The position numbers and the translations under genes were made by a program. Below, in pieces: positions 13,122-21,468 of a stretch of 64,000 nt of DNA (its first letter is position 1; every line of letters starts with the position of its first letter). The notes under the pieces are model-generated. The model made no database searches, had not been told where the DNA came from, and saw nothing but the letters and a program-made list of their open reading frames with translations. The stretch covers positions 1,612,001-1,676,000 of the forward strand of contig NZ_CP009043.1 in the NCBI RefSeq assembly GCF_000736415.1, given 5' to 3'. Origin of the DNA: Campylobacter iguaniorum. Lineage in GTDB: Bacteria; Campylobacterota; Campylobacteria; Campylobacterales; Campylobacteraceae.

Positions 13122-13198
13122 TGGTGCCTAGGGGGAGACTCGAACTCCCGACCTCCGGCTTATGAGACCAGCGCTCTAGCCAGCTGAGCTACCGAGGC
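13122..13198 (-). tRNA. tRNA-Met (CAT)
   Basis: On the minus strand the sequence folds as a full cloverleaf: acceptor GCCTCGG/CCTAGGC with one mismatch, D arm GCTC/GAGC, anticodon loop CTCATAA (anticodon CAT), T arm with TTCGAGT, and an encoded CCA end. The elongator/initiator/Ile-lysidine choice among CAT tRNAs is not certain; the unpaired position is not at the first base pair, so it is not a typical initiator. Confidence 0.93.
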
Positions 13199-13282
13199 GC
13201 ACCAAAATAAAAGCGAATTATATCTCAAAAAACCTTATATATAAATTAATCCTTATTTAAATTTACATTCATTTTATTAGAG

Positions 13283-13288
13283 TAAAAT
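13283..13288 (+). promoter_or_regulatory. -10 element for the 13316 gene
   Basis: TAAAAT in a T-rich context lies 28 bp before the ATG of the downstream membrane-anchored protein gene, typical of housekeeping promoters in this genome. Confidence 0.4.
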
Positions 13289-13315
13289 ACGCTAAATTTA
13301 ACCAAAAGGATTACA

Positions 13316-14092
13316 ATGAAAAGCTTTTTTACAAGTCTTGGGACTGGAATAGCGTTTTTGCTTTTGTTCGTTGCTGGTGCGTTTTTCAACGAATTTATCA
13401 CAGCTCAAAAGGTATTTGACCAAAACAACGAAATGACCTTTTCAAGGCAATTTGACGCTAGTAGCAAAATGATGCCAAATCTCTTTGTCGCTGAGCCTAA
13501 ATTTAGTGCTAAAGAGGCTCTAAGCACTCAAATCAATCTCGATACAAAAACCAAGCAAGAAATAGCAAATAGCTTTGCTACAATCACTCAAAAAGCCCAA
13601 AATAGTGGCATTTGCACAGGCGGAAGCTACTCAATAGAGCCAAATTATTCTTACGAAAATGGCAAACAAAGCTTAAGCGGTCAAAGACTAGATGCAAAGC
13701 TTATTTGTAGCTTCAAAAATGATGAGTTAAAAATCTACGATGAGCTAATCAAAGAGATTGAAAATATAGCAGCAAATAGTGAATTTATTGCGGTTTCTAC
13801 CGCAGTGATCCGTCCGAGCTTCGCTCCTGAATCACTTCAAAGCTCAAAAGAAAATCTATACGATGAGATTATCAAAAACGCTATAAAATACGAAAAGCAC
13901 TACTCAGAAGTTAGCCAAAAAATTTGCAAGATAAAAGATATAAATTTCTTCGCTCCAAGCATTTCAAATTTGCTCAAACACAACTTTGCTTATAGCTCTG
14001 ATAGCGTTGCAAACATAGCTCTTAGCGTCGCTCCAGCACTAAAAGAAGAAGATATACAGTTAAATGCAAATGTGATTTATAGTTGTAGATAA
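13316..14092 (+). CDS. Unrecognised single-pass membrane-anchored protein
   Basis: The 258-residue protein has one N-terminal transmembrane anchor (GIAFLLLFVAGAFF, about 10-23) without an obvious cleavage site. The rest is a hydrophilic, mixed alpha/beta region likely exposed to the periplasm, with four cysteines (near residues 101, 121, 203 and 257) that could form disulfides. SD AAAGGA precedes the ATG. I do not recognise the family. It converges with flgE, and two hairpin-bearing tandem repeats separate the two genes. Confidence 0.7.
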   Translation: MKSFFTSLGTGIAFLLLFVAGAFFNEFITAQKVFDQNNEMTFSRQFDASSKMMPNLFVAEPKFSAKEALSTQINLDTKTKQEIANSFATITQKAQNSGICTGGSYSIEPNYSYENGKQSLSGQRLDAKLICSFKNDELKIYDELIKEIENIAANSEFIAVSTAVIRPSFAPESLQSSKENLYDEIIKNAIKYEKHYSEVSQKICKIKDINFFAPSISNLLKHNFAYSSDSVANIALSVAPALKEEDIQLNANVIYSCR

Positions 14093-14120
14093 ATAAAATA
14101 TTTGCAAATTTAGATTTTAA

Positions 14121-14267
14121 ATTTAGCTATTGTGTCTCTTGCGGGCCACATTCCCAAATTTGCACCACTAAATGACCATTTAGGTCATTTAGCTATTGTG
14201 TCTCTTGTGGGCCACATTCCCAAATTTGCACCACTAAATGACCATTTAGGTCATTTAGCTATTGTGC
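14121..14267. repeat. 66-bp tandem repeat (two full copies plus 15 bp), each with a hairpin
   Basis: Copies at 14121-14186 and 14187-14252 differ at one base seen (GCGGGCC against GTGGGCC), and a third copy begins at 14253. Each full unit holds a perfect inverted repeat, CTAAATGACC - ATTTA loop - GGTCATTTAG (14168-14192 and 14234-14258; the second spans into the partial copy). The array sits between the convergent genes 13316-14092 and flgE. The hairpins could act as terminators or mRNA 3'-end stabilisers, but no clean U-run follows them. Confidence 0.85.
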
Positions 14268-14272
14268 AAATT

Positions 14273-16693
14273 TTATTGTTTCAATTGAAGCAATGTATTT
14301 AGCATTTGGTCACTTGTGGTTATTGTTTTTGAGTTTGCTTGATAGCCACGTTGGACGATGATGAGCTGAGTAAGCGAGCGTGAGAGATCCACATTACTCA
14401 TCTCAAGGCTACTTGCACTCACGCTTCCCCTACCAGCAGTTCCAGCTCTTCCGATGACTGGAGCGCCTGAGTTTGCTGTTTGTAAGAAGTGGTTTCCGCC
14501 ATCACTCTCTAAGCCTTCGTTATTAGTAAATTTCGCCACAGAAACTTGAGCTAGACCAAAGCTTCTACCATTTGAAAACGAGCCTATTATCGTTCCACTT
14601 TCATCGACTTTGATACCATTTAGCGTTCCACCAGTGTAGCCATCTTGACTTATATCGCTTGTGGTGCTTGCACTATCGTAGCTTGTAAGTCCGTCGAAAT
14701 TCGCATTTTTACCGAAGTTAAACTCGATGTTTTGTCCAGCGGTGCTACCGTTATTTGCGGTAAAATTTAGAGTTGAAGGGTTAAAACCTATCAAGCTACC
14801 ATCAGGTCCAAATCTAATGGTTCCAGTAAGTACGTTTGTCGGCTCACCTTCGGTTGTGTTGATTTTAGCTGGTTCTGGGACTTGTATCACCATAGACCAG
14901 TCAGTTCCGTTTTCAGCACTGAAGCCAGTCTTTGCGAAGTCTATTTTAAGCTCGTGTTTTGAGCCAAGACTATCAAAAATCTCGATTGTAGAGCTGTGAG
15001 TTGCCATATTTATACCAGCTGAAGTCCTCTCGCCAGTACCAGTGCTAAGCCCACCAGCTAACGCACCAAATGTGCTTGCTAGTTTTGTGTTTTCGTTTAT
15101 GTTTGCAGCTGCGTCGCTAAATGCCGTAATAGCTAAAGTAATGTTGTAATCATTTGTATATGTATCATTATTTACTGGAGTGTTTGCTACGCCAGCTGCG
15201 TTTGTTGTAGCATCTGGGCTATCTACAGCAGAAGTCGTGCCATCTCCTGTTAAATGCTTATCATTTTCTCCATAAGCAGCATCTCCAGCTGGGTTTTTGA
15301 TGACAAACTGACCTTTGTCATTTACAGATACTTCTACGCCGTCATTTAGATTTCTTTCTTGAATGCTACCATTACCATGCTCTGTGCCAGTAGCTGGAAG
15401 TACATTGCCATCAGCACCAAGTATCGCAGCAGTCCAATCAATTGGATCATTTCCTACTACTTCGCCAGTATAGTTTACAAACTCTCTAGCATCTGTTTGC
15501 ATAGCAGCTCTTAGATCTTCTGTGCTATGTACTACCCTTGCTACGGCATCGTCATAGCTATGGTTTGCTGCACCAGCGACAGCACTATATGTATATTTAT
15601 AAGCAGTGATTACATTTGTTTCCAAACCATTAATATCATTATCCGCAAGTGCTTCTATCTTGATATTTTTCATACTATCGGTTGTGCCGGTGTTGTTTTG
15701 ATTGATTAGTTGGACTTGATTGCCATTTATGATACTTGCAGTTACTCCAGTTTTGTCTGATAGTGTATTTATCTTTGCTACCATATCGCTCAAAGTGCTT
15801 ACTGTAGTAGCTGGTATCTCAATGCCATTTATTGATATGTTTAAAACAGATCCAGCAGCTAGTCCAGCTGGTGTCAAAGTCGCTTTAGCATCGCTATAGC
15901 TGACCCACATACCTTGACCCTCTCTTAATCCTATGGCTTCGCCACTATCGTTAAACAAAACCCCAAGATCTACGCCACGCTCATAAAGCTTGTTTTGTTT
16001 ATTTTTATCTACATAAAATTCATTATCGCCAGTATCGTCTTCATTATGGACTTCATTGTCTTCTTTGATATTATTTCCATTTAGATCTGTCCAGCCAGCG
16101 TGAGTATCAAGAGAGTAGATAGGGGATTTTTGCTCTCCTATGTCATCTCCTGAGTTTAGGTTTCCTTTGATATTTACTTCTGTTGTAGCGTTTGCTGGAG
16201 TGCTTAGTCCTGGCTCTATTTTGATATTTTTGATAGGTCCAGTAGCGTCTATCAGCCCAGTATTTTCATCTCTCATCCAGCCTTGGACTATATAGCCGTT
16301 TTGGTCTACAAAGTTACCTTGTGAATCACGCAAGAAATCGCCGTTTCTTGTATAAGTGTAGGTCTTGCCGCCGTCAGGAGAAACGATAAAAAATCCATCG
16401 CCTTGTAAGGCTAAGTCGGTGTTTTTTTCTGTGGTTTGGATAGAACCTTGTTTAAATATTTTTGTTACTGCGTTTATCTCTGTTCCAAGTCCGATTTGCA
16501 TTGAGTTTGTACCACCAAGATTGCCTTGTGGAGCAGTAGCGACCTTTGATGTTTGACTAAATAGGTCAGCGAAACTCACTCTTGAGTATTTATAACCTAT
16601 AGTATTTACATTTGCTACGTTATCGCCCTCAACGTCCATTGCGATTTGGTGTGCCTGAAGTCCACTTACTCCAGACCAAAGTGCTCTCATCAT
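14273..16693 (-). CDS. flgE: Flagellar hook protein FlgE
   Basis: FlgE polymerises into the flagellar hook joining the basal body to the filament. The N-terminal rod domain (MMRALWSGVSGLQAHQ; NVANVNTIGYKYS about 27-39) and the C-terminal D0 helix (LTQLIIVQRGYQANSKTI, then MLNTLLQLKQ) are the conserved FlgE/FlgF/FlgG ends; TRNGDF near residue 115 is also diagnostic. At 806 residues it has the large variable central domain typical of Campylobacter hook proteins, which are surface-exposed and divergent between strains. A sigma-54 promoter precedes it, consistent with middle-class flagellar genes. Confidence 0.93.
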   Translation of the reverse strand: MMRALWSGVSGLQAHQIAMDVEGDNVANVNTIGYKYSRVSFADLFSQTSKVATAPQGNLGGTNSMQIGLGTEINAVTKIFKQGSIQTTEKNTDLALQGDGFFIVSPDGGKTYTYTRNGDFLRDSQGNFVDQNGYIVQGWMRDENTGLIDATGPIKNIKIEPGLSTPANATTEVNIKGNLNSGDDIGEQKSPIYSLDTHAGWTDLNGNNIKEDNEVHNEDDTGDNEFYVDKNKQNKLYERGVDLGVLFNDSGEAIGLREGQGMWVSYSDAKATLTPAGLAAGSVLNISINGIEIPATTVSTLSDMVAKINTLSDKTGVTASIINGNQVQLINQNNTGTTDSMKNIKIEALADNDINGLETNVITAYKYTYSAVAGAANHSYDDAVARVVHSTEDLRAAMQTDAREFVNYTGEVVGNDPIDWTAAILGADGNVLPATGTEHGNGSIQERNLNDGVEVSVNDKGQFVIKNPAGDAAYGENDKHLTGDGTTSAVDSPDATTNAAGVANTPVNNDTYTNDYNITLAITAFSDAAANINENTKLASTFGALAGGLSTGTGERTSAGINMATHSSTIEIFDSLGSKHELKIDFAKTGFSAENGTDWSMVIQVPEPAKINTTEGEPTNVLTGTIRFGPDGSLIGFNPSTLNFTANNGSTAGQNIEFNFGKNANFDGLTSYDSASTTSDISQDGYTGGTLNGIKVDESGTIIGSFSNGRSFGLAQVSVAKFTNNEGLESDGGNHFLQTANSGAPVIGRAGTAGRGSVSASSLEMSNVDLSRSLTQLIIVQRGYQANSKTITTSDQMLNTLLQLKQ

Positions 16694-16756
16694 GTCTTAT
16701 CCTTTTTGATAGCTTTAATAGTTTTATTGATTAAAAACTAAATTTGCAAGGATATA

Positions 16757-16775
16757 AGCAAGTATTATTCCAAAT
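16757..16775 (-). promoter_or_regulatory. Sigma-54 (RpoN) promoter of flgE
   Basis: On the minus strand TTTGGAAT - AATAC - TTGCTT gives the -24 GG (16771-16772) and -12 GC (16759-16760) exactly 10 nt apart, matching the RpoN consensus. It is about 64-82 bp upstream of the flgE start, in the gap after the preceding gene. Confidence 0.85.
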
Positions 16776-16783
16776 TCGCGTTA

Positions 16784-17488
16784 CTAATCTTCATCAAATT
16801 TGGTTAAGTCGTATAGATTTATGGTTTTTTCGAGTTGTTTGACGTAAATTCTACCCATTTGAGAGTATTTTTCCATAGTTTGAGCCGCTTCTAAGCCACC
16901 ATATTTTAAGCCATTTTTAGCATTTTCTAGCCTTGCATCTCTGAAGCTTGCGTAAGCTGGATGTGAGTTTAGATTTAAGACGTAGGCATCGACTGAGTCT
17001 TGCAAGGAGTTAAAAATGCGGATTTTATGCGTTTTGTTCTCATCTCTGTTTAGCGGGACAAGTCCTTTTTGACCCCAAGTCCAGTGACCAAAGATATTGT
17101 TGGCTTCTTTGGCAAATCTGCTTTTTCCCCAGCCACTCTCTACTGCCCCTTGAGCGATAGCAAGCGAGATTGGTACGTTTGAGAGCTTTTTGATGTATTC
17201 GTTTTCGTCAAACAAATTTACTATCTTATACTCTTTTGCGATTTGTAAAAGTCTGGATAAATTTTGCGAATCTAAATCTCTAAAAGATTGTTTGTATATG
17301 AAATTTAGGTAGGTTAGAGCAAACTGCCTTTTTTGGCTTGTGCTTTGGTTTGCATTTTGCGTTAAGCGAGCGATCGTGGTTGCAAACTGTGCTTTTTGCT
17401 CTTTTATATCTAGCCTGTAATAACTCTGCGGAAAGCCACCAAATGCAAGGCTTACCACAAATATAAAGCTAATAAATAGTCGTATCAA
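16784..17488 (-). CDS. Secreted glucosaminidase-like (Bax-type) peptidoglycan hydrolase
   Basis: The 234-residue protein has an N-terminal signal peptide (LFISFIFVVSLAFG, about 3-16). The C-terminal half is a glucosaminidase/Bax domain: AQGAVESGWGKSRFAKEANNIFG (about 115-137) carries the catalytic Glu in AVESGWG, followed by YVLNLNSHPAY near 190. It likely cleaves N-acetylglucosaminyl bonds of peptidoglycan in the periplasm. Its start overlaps the end of dapF by 20 bp, so it is translated with that gene. The family call is good; cellular role (growth, division or flagellar assembly) is inference. Confidence 0.8.
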   Translation of the reverse strand: MIRLFISFIFVVSLAFGGFPQSYYRLDIKEQKAQFATTIARLTQNANQSTSQKRQFALTYLNFIYKQSFRDLDSQNLSRLLQIAKEYKIVNLFDENEYIKKLSNVPISLAIAQGAVESGWGKSRFAKEANNIFGHWTWGQKGLVPLNRDENKTHKIRIFNSLQDSVDAYVLNLNSHPAYASFRDARLENAKNGLKYGGLEAAQTMEKYSQMGRIYVKQLEKTINLYDLTKFDED

Positions 17489-18209
17489 AACAGTGTTTTA
17501 CCATTCCTTTAAAATATATAACTTCGTCTTCAAACCTCATCCAAAGCTCTTCGCCACTTTTTGGATTTACCTTTAAATTTGGAGCAAATTTAAGGCTTTT
17601 ATATCCAGCATAAAATGACGCTGCCATACCTGTGCCACAAGCGTTTGTTTCGTTTTCTACTCCACGCTCGAAGGTTCTGACTTTCAAAATTCCATTTTCA
17701 AGTTTAGCAAAATTTACATTTGCGTTATATTTTTTTCTCATTGTAGCTGATGTTTGTAAATCAAATTTAGACAAATCATTTACAAAAGTCACAAGATGAG
17801 GCACGCCAGTATCGTAAAAATGCCAGTCAAATCCAAGCTCACTAAACTCATCGCTTAGTTTTTTGGGTGTTGTGAGAGCCACTTCGACAAGGTTTTGCTC
17901 TATTTTAGCCTTTATCACTCCAGCTCCCGTGACAAACTCACACTCATCTTTGCACAGTCCGTTTTTAAAAGCATAAAGTGCCGCCGCTCTTGAGCCATTG
18001 CCACACATGGCCGCGTGACTTCCGTCGCTGTTGTAAAACTCCCATTTAAAATCACTATTGCTATCTGGCACCAAAACGATAAGTCCATCAGCGCCAACCC
18101 CGTTAAATCTATCACATAAGCTCACGGCAAGCTGGCTTCTATCTTCGCTTTTGAAAGTGTGAAATATGACAAAATCATTGCCGCTTGCATTATATTTTGA
18201 GAGTTGCAT
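17469..18209 (-). CDS. dapF: Diaminopimelate epimerase
   Basis: DapF interconverts LL- and meso-diaminopimelate, supplying lysine and the cross-linking residue of peptidoglycan. Both catalytic cysteines are present: C69 in AAMCGNGSR and C191 in NACGTGMA. NASGNDFV at 7-14 and NGVGADGL at 36-43 are family substrate-binding segments. Length 246 residues is normal. It overlaps coaE upstream by 20 bp and the glucosaminidase-like gene downstream by 20 bp. Confidence 0.96.
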   Translation of the reverse strand: MQLSKYNASGNDFVIFHTFKSEDRSQLAVSLCDRFNGVGADGLIVLVPDSNSDFKWEFYNSDGSHAAMCGNGSRAAALYAFKNGLCKDECEFVTGAGVIKAKIEQNLVEVALTTPKKLSDEFSELGFDWHFYDTGVPHLVTFVNDLSKFDLQTSATMRKKYNANVNFAKLENGILKVRTFERGVENETNACGTGMAASFYAGYKSLKFAPNLKVNPKSGEELWMRFEDEVIYFKGMVKHCFDTTIY

Positions 18210-18798
18210 TGTTTTCCTTTATTGTTTTTATGAGACTTTCTATTTGGGTGTTTAGGTTTTTGAGATCGCCGCTATTATCGATGATGAAATCAGCTTTTTG
18301 GCGTTTTAGCTCTATATCCATTTGTTTATCTAGCCTTGATTTGGCTGAGTTTAGGCTGAGTTCATCACGCTTCATCACCCGCTCCAAAAGAATATCATTT
18401 GGCGCGTAAACTAAAACTACTTTTGTAAGCTCATCATAGCTATTTTTTTCGTAAAAAAGTGGAATATCTATAAAATACGGGAAATTTAGCTCTTCAAATT
18501 TAGCTGCTTTTGCCAAAATCTCAGCTTTGATTTGTGGATGAAGCAAGCTTTCAAGCTCTCTTAGCTTGGCAGTGTCGTTAAAAACGAGTTCGCCAAGCCT
18601 CTTTCTATCGACTAAACCACCTATGATAAACTCTTTGCCAAATAGATTTTGGATATTTGTGGCGTTTTGGTTTAGGATTTCGTGAGCGATCTTATCAGCG
18701 TCAATCACGCTAAAACCGTGAAGCATAAGCAAATTTGATACTGTACTTTTGCCACAGCCGATATTTCCAGTGATTACATAAGCGTTTTTGTAGTTCAA
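18190..18798 (-). CDS. coaE: Dephospho-CoA kinase
   Basis: CoaE phosphorylates dephospho-CoA, the last step of coenzyme A synthesis. The P-loop is TGNIGCGKST (10-19), followed by VIDADKIAHEIL (about 32-43), DIPLFYEK near 110 and the lid segment RDELSLNSAKSRLDKQM near 144-160. The 202-residue length fits. It lies 8 bp after the Rid-family gene and overlaps dapF, in the order RidA-coaE-dapF-glucosaminidase. Confidence 0.94.
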   Translation of the reverse strand: MNYKNAYVITGNIGCGKSTVSNLLMLHGFSVIDADKIAHEILNQNATNIQNLFGKEFIIGGLVDRKRLGELVFNDTAKLRELESLLHPQIKAEILAKAAKFEELNFPYFIDIPLFYEKNSYDELTKVVLVYAPNDILLERVMKRDELSLNSAKSRLDKQMDIELKRQKADFIIDNSGDLKNLNTQIESLIKTIKENNATLKI

Positions 18799-18806
18799 AT
18801 TTATCC

Positions 18807-19160
18807 TTATTTGCTAGCTATGACTTCGACTTCGATTTTCACGCCTTTTGGTAGGTCTTTTACCGCTACTGCGCTTCTTGCAGGATATGGCTCTTTGAAA
18901 TATTCGCCGTAAATCTCATTTACTGCATTAAAATCAGCAATGTCGGCTAAAAATACAGTTGTTTTGACTACATTTTCATAGCTAAGCCCTACTTCTTTTA
19001 GAAGTCCGCCGACGTTTTTTAAAGCTTGATGAGCTTGAGCGTTTATGTCTTTTGCGATTTTGCCTGTGTTTGGCTCTAATGGAATTTGACCGCTACAAAA
19101 TACTAAATTTCCAGCAACTCTATAAGCGCTATATGGTCCGATTGCCTTTGGATAATCCAT
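18807..19160 (-). CDS. RidA-family enamine/imine deaminase
   Basis: The 117-residue protein has the Rid family signature: AIGPYSAYRVAGNLVFCSGQIP (about 6-27) and the C-terminal ARSAVAVKDLPKGVKIEVEVIA (about 94-115) with the conserved Arg (R95) and the acidic residue in KIEVEV. RidA hydrolyses reactive enamines such as 2-aminoacrylate, protecting PLP enzymes. First gene of the run leading through coaE and dapF. Confidence 0.92.
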   Translation of the reverse strand: MDYPKAIGPYSAYRVAGNLVFCSGQIPLEPNTGKIAKDINAQAHQALKNVGGLLKEVGLSYENVVKTTVFLADIADFNAVNEIYGEYFKEPYPARSAVAVKDLPKGVKIEVEVIASK

Positions 19161-19243
19161 AGTTTCTCCTTAAATTTAATAATGTATTATATCATCAAAT
19201 TTGGATTTTATTTAACATAAAAAGACAAAACTAAGCCCAAATT

Positions 19244-19252
19244 TGGTAAAAT
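19244..19252 (+). promoter_or_regulatory. Extended -10 promoter of purM
   Basis: TGGTAAAAT, an extended -10, lies 27 bp before the purM ATG in the short divergent gap. Confidence 0.5.
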
Positions 19253-19279
19253 CAGCCAAATTTATATCAAGGTAGAAAA

Positions 19280-20263
19280 ATGATAAGTTATAAAGAAGCA
19301 GGTGTGGATATAGACGCTGGAAATAGCTTTGTTGAGGGGATTAAGCCGTTTGTCAAATCGACTCTAACTCCCAATGTCATCGGCGGTATTGGCTCATTTA
19401 GCGGGGCTTTTCGCTTGCCAAGTGGATACAAAAAGCCAACTCTTCTAGCTGCGACTGATGGCGTGGGAACCAAACTTCGCTTAGCTATTGATGCAAACAA
19501 ACTTGACAGCGTAGGTCAAGACCTTGTGGCAATGTGCGTCAATGACCTGATTTGTAACTTTGCTACTCCGATGTTTTTCTTGGATTATTACGCTACTGCT
19601 AAACTAGATGTGGATAGTGCCAAAAAGGTCGTAAAGGGCATAAGCGATGGCTGTAAAATCGCAAAATGCGCTCTAATAGGCGGCGAAACTGCAGAGATGC
19701 CAAGCATGTATGAGGCTGGGGATTTTGATCTAGCTGGATTTGCTGTAGGAATTGGCGAAGAAGATGAGATCGATAGGACTAAATTTGTAAAAGCTGGCGA
19801 TGTTTTGGTCGCTTTGCCAAGCTCTGGTCTGCACTCAAATGGCTACTCACTAGCTCGCGCTGTCATCAAAAAACAAGGTTTAGACCTTGATAGCGACTTT
19901 GGTGGAAAACCTCTCATAGACGTGCTTTTGACCCCGACTAGAATATATGTAGAAGAATTTTTGAAGCTAAAAGGTGAGATTAGCGCACTTGCTCACATCA
20001 CTGGCGGTGGAATAGTAGAAAACTTGCCAAGAGTATTCCCTGCTGGACTTGGTGCAAAAGTAAAAAGAGGCGCTATCAAAACTCCTGAGATATTTAAACT
20101 CATCGCAAAAAGCGTTGAGCAAAGCGAAATGGATAGGACATTTAACTGTGGCGTTGGAATGATACTAGTCGTTCCTGAGCAAAACGTTAGTAGTGTGTTA
20201 TCAAAATGCGATGGATATGTTATCGGAGAAGTTTGCTCTGGTAGCGGTGTAGAAATGATCTAA
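19280..20263 (+). CDS. purM: Phosphoribosylformylglycinamidine cyclo-ligase
   Basis: PurM closes the imidazole ring to give AIR in purine synthesis, using ATP. Diagnostic segments are YKEAGVDIDAGN (about 4-15), ATDGVGTKL (about 59-67), MCVNDL (about 85-90), GGETAEMPSMY (about 134-144) and GLHSNGYSLAR near 180. The length, 327 residues, is standard. A clear terminator follows, so it is a single-gene transcript. Confidence 0.97.
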   Translation: MISYKEAGVDIDAGNSFVEGIKPFVKSTLTPNVIGGIGSFSGAFRLPSGYKKPTLLAATDGVGTKLRLAIDANKLDSVGQDLVAMCVNDLICNFATPMFFLDYYATAKLDVDSAKKVVKGISDGCKIAKCALIGGETAEMPSMYEAGDFDLAGFAVGIGEEDEIDRTKFVKAGDVLVALPSSGLHSNGYSLARAVIKKQGLDLDSDFGGKPLIDVLLTPTRIYVEEFLKLKGEISALAHITGGGIVENLPRVFPAGLGAKVKRGAIKTPEIFKLIAKSVEQSEMDRTFNCGVGMILVVPEQNVSSVLSKCDGYVIGEVCSGSGVEMI

Positions 20264-20271
20264 TGAGATTT

Positions 20272-20307
20272 GCTAACTAACTTTTTGTTAGTTAGCTTTT
20301 TATTTTT
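20272..20307 (+). terminator. Rho-independent terminator after purM
   Basis: GCTAACTAAC (20272-20281) and GTTAGTTAGC (20287-20296) form a perfect 10-bp stem with a TTTTT loop, followed by a long T-rich run. The 3' arm overlaps the stop codon of the convergent rarA gene (20292-20294); no T-run lies on the other strand, so it works mainly for purM. Confidence 0.9.
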
Positions 20308-21467
20308 GTTATCCATTCATCTAAAGTTTTTTCAAATCCAATCTTCTTACTTTCATAAAATTTCAAATCCTTGCTTATATAATCTTGCTTTACCCAGCCA
20401 CCAAAATCATGTGGATATAGATAGTTTTTCTTAGCTGGATCTGTGTTTATAAGGTATTTTGGCACGTTTAGTGGAGTTTGGTTTCTCACAAAATCTAAGG
20501 CTAAATTTATAGCATTATAGCTTGAGTTTGACTTGGGTGAGCTAGCTAGATATACAGCGCACTGAGCAAGTATAATCCTAGCTTCTGGATAACCTATTTT
20601 ACTAACAGCTTGCATTGTGTTAGTAGCTAAATTTAGCGCATTTGGGTTAGCATTGCCTATATCTTCACTGGCTAGTATCACCATTCTTCTAGCCAAAAAT
20701 CCAGGCTCTTCTCCAGCGTCAATAAGCCTTGCTAAATAATACAAACTCGCGTCTATATCGCTTCCTCTTAGGCTTTTTATCATTGCGCTGATTAGCTCAT
20801 AGTGAGTGTCGCTGCTACTAGCTCCCTCGCTTTGCCTTTGGCTTCTTAGGATTTGGAGCGTTTTTAAGCTAACACTTTTATCAACCGTTAGTGCGAAATC
20901 AAGCAAATTTAACATACTTCTAGCATCGCCACTACTGCTGCTTATGAGATAGTTTTTAGCATTTTCATCTATCTCAAATTTAAGCTTCCCACGAACTCTT
21001 TGAAGCAAATTTAACAAATCATCATCGCTCAAAGGCATAAACTCAAAAATCATCATTCTTGATCTTATGCCACTGCTAACTACAAATTTAGGATTTTCGG
21101 TCGTCGCACCCATGATGATACACTGATTTGTCTCCATTGGGATGAGTAAGATTTCTTGCTGAGTTTTGCTAAGTCTGTGAAACTCATCGATAAAAATAAG
21201 CGGTTTATACAAGCTTCCTTCAAATTTGGCTATGATTTTTCTTATATCATCGCTTTTGAGATTTGCGCCATCAAGCTCGTAAAACTCATAATTCATCTCA
21301 CTAGCAACGACTTTTGCCATGGTCGTTTTACCGCACCCTGCACTCCCAAAAAACAAGCTATGTGGGATTTTTTTGGCCTCTATAAATTTAGCAAAGATCT
21401 GCTTTACGTCTTTTTGCCCAGCAATGTCATCAAGGCTTTTTGGTCTAAATTTGGTAGATAAATCCAT
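20292..21467 (-). CDS. rarA: Replication-associated recombination ATPase RarA/MgsA
   Basis: RarA is an AAA+ clamp-loader-like ATPase acting at stalled replication forks. Walker A is FGSAGCGKTT (about 40-49) and Walker B is LIFIDEFHRL; sensor region SSGIRSRM follows. The C-terminal oligomerisation part has DIGNANP and ARIILAQCAVYLA. I place the start at ATG 21467 (391 residues, MDLSTKFRPKSL), preceded by AAGGAT, rather than at an upstream ATG 10 codons earlier that would overlap the transporter upstream more. Walker B has DEFHR rather than the more usual DEIHR. Confidence 0.92.
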   Translation of the reverse strand: MDLSTKFRPKSLDDIAGQKDVKQIFAKFIEAKKIPHSLFFGSAGCGKTTMAKVVASEMNYEFYELDGANLKSDDIRKIIAKFEGSLYKPLIFIDEFHRLSKTQQEILLIPMETNQCIIMGATTENPKFVVSSGIRSRMMIFEFMPLSDDDLLNLLQRVRGKLKFEIDENAKNYLISSSSGDARSMLNLLDFALTVDKSVSLKTLQILRSQRQSEGASSSDTHYELISAMIKSLRGSDIDASLYYLARLIDAGEEPGFLARRMVILASEDIGNANPNALNLATNTMQAVSKIGYPEARIILAQCAVYLASSPKSNSSYNAINLALDFVRNQTPLNVPKYLINTDPAKKNYLYPHDFGGWVKQDYISKDLKFYESKKIGFEKTLDEWITKIKS

Positions 21468-21468
21468 A

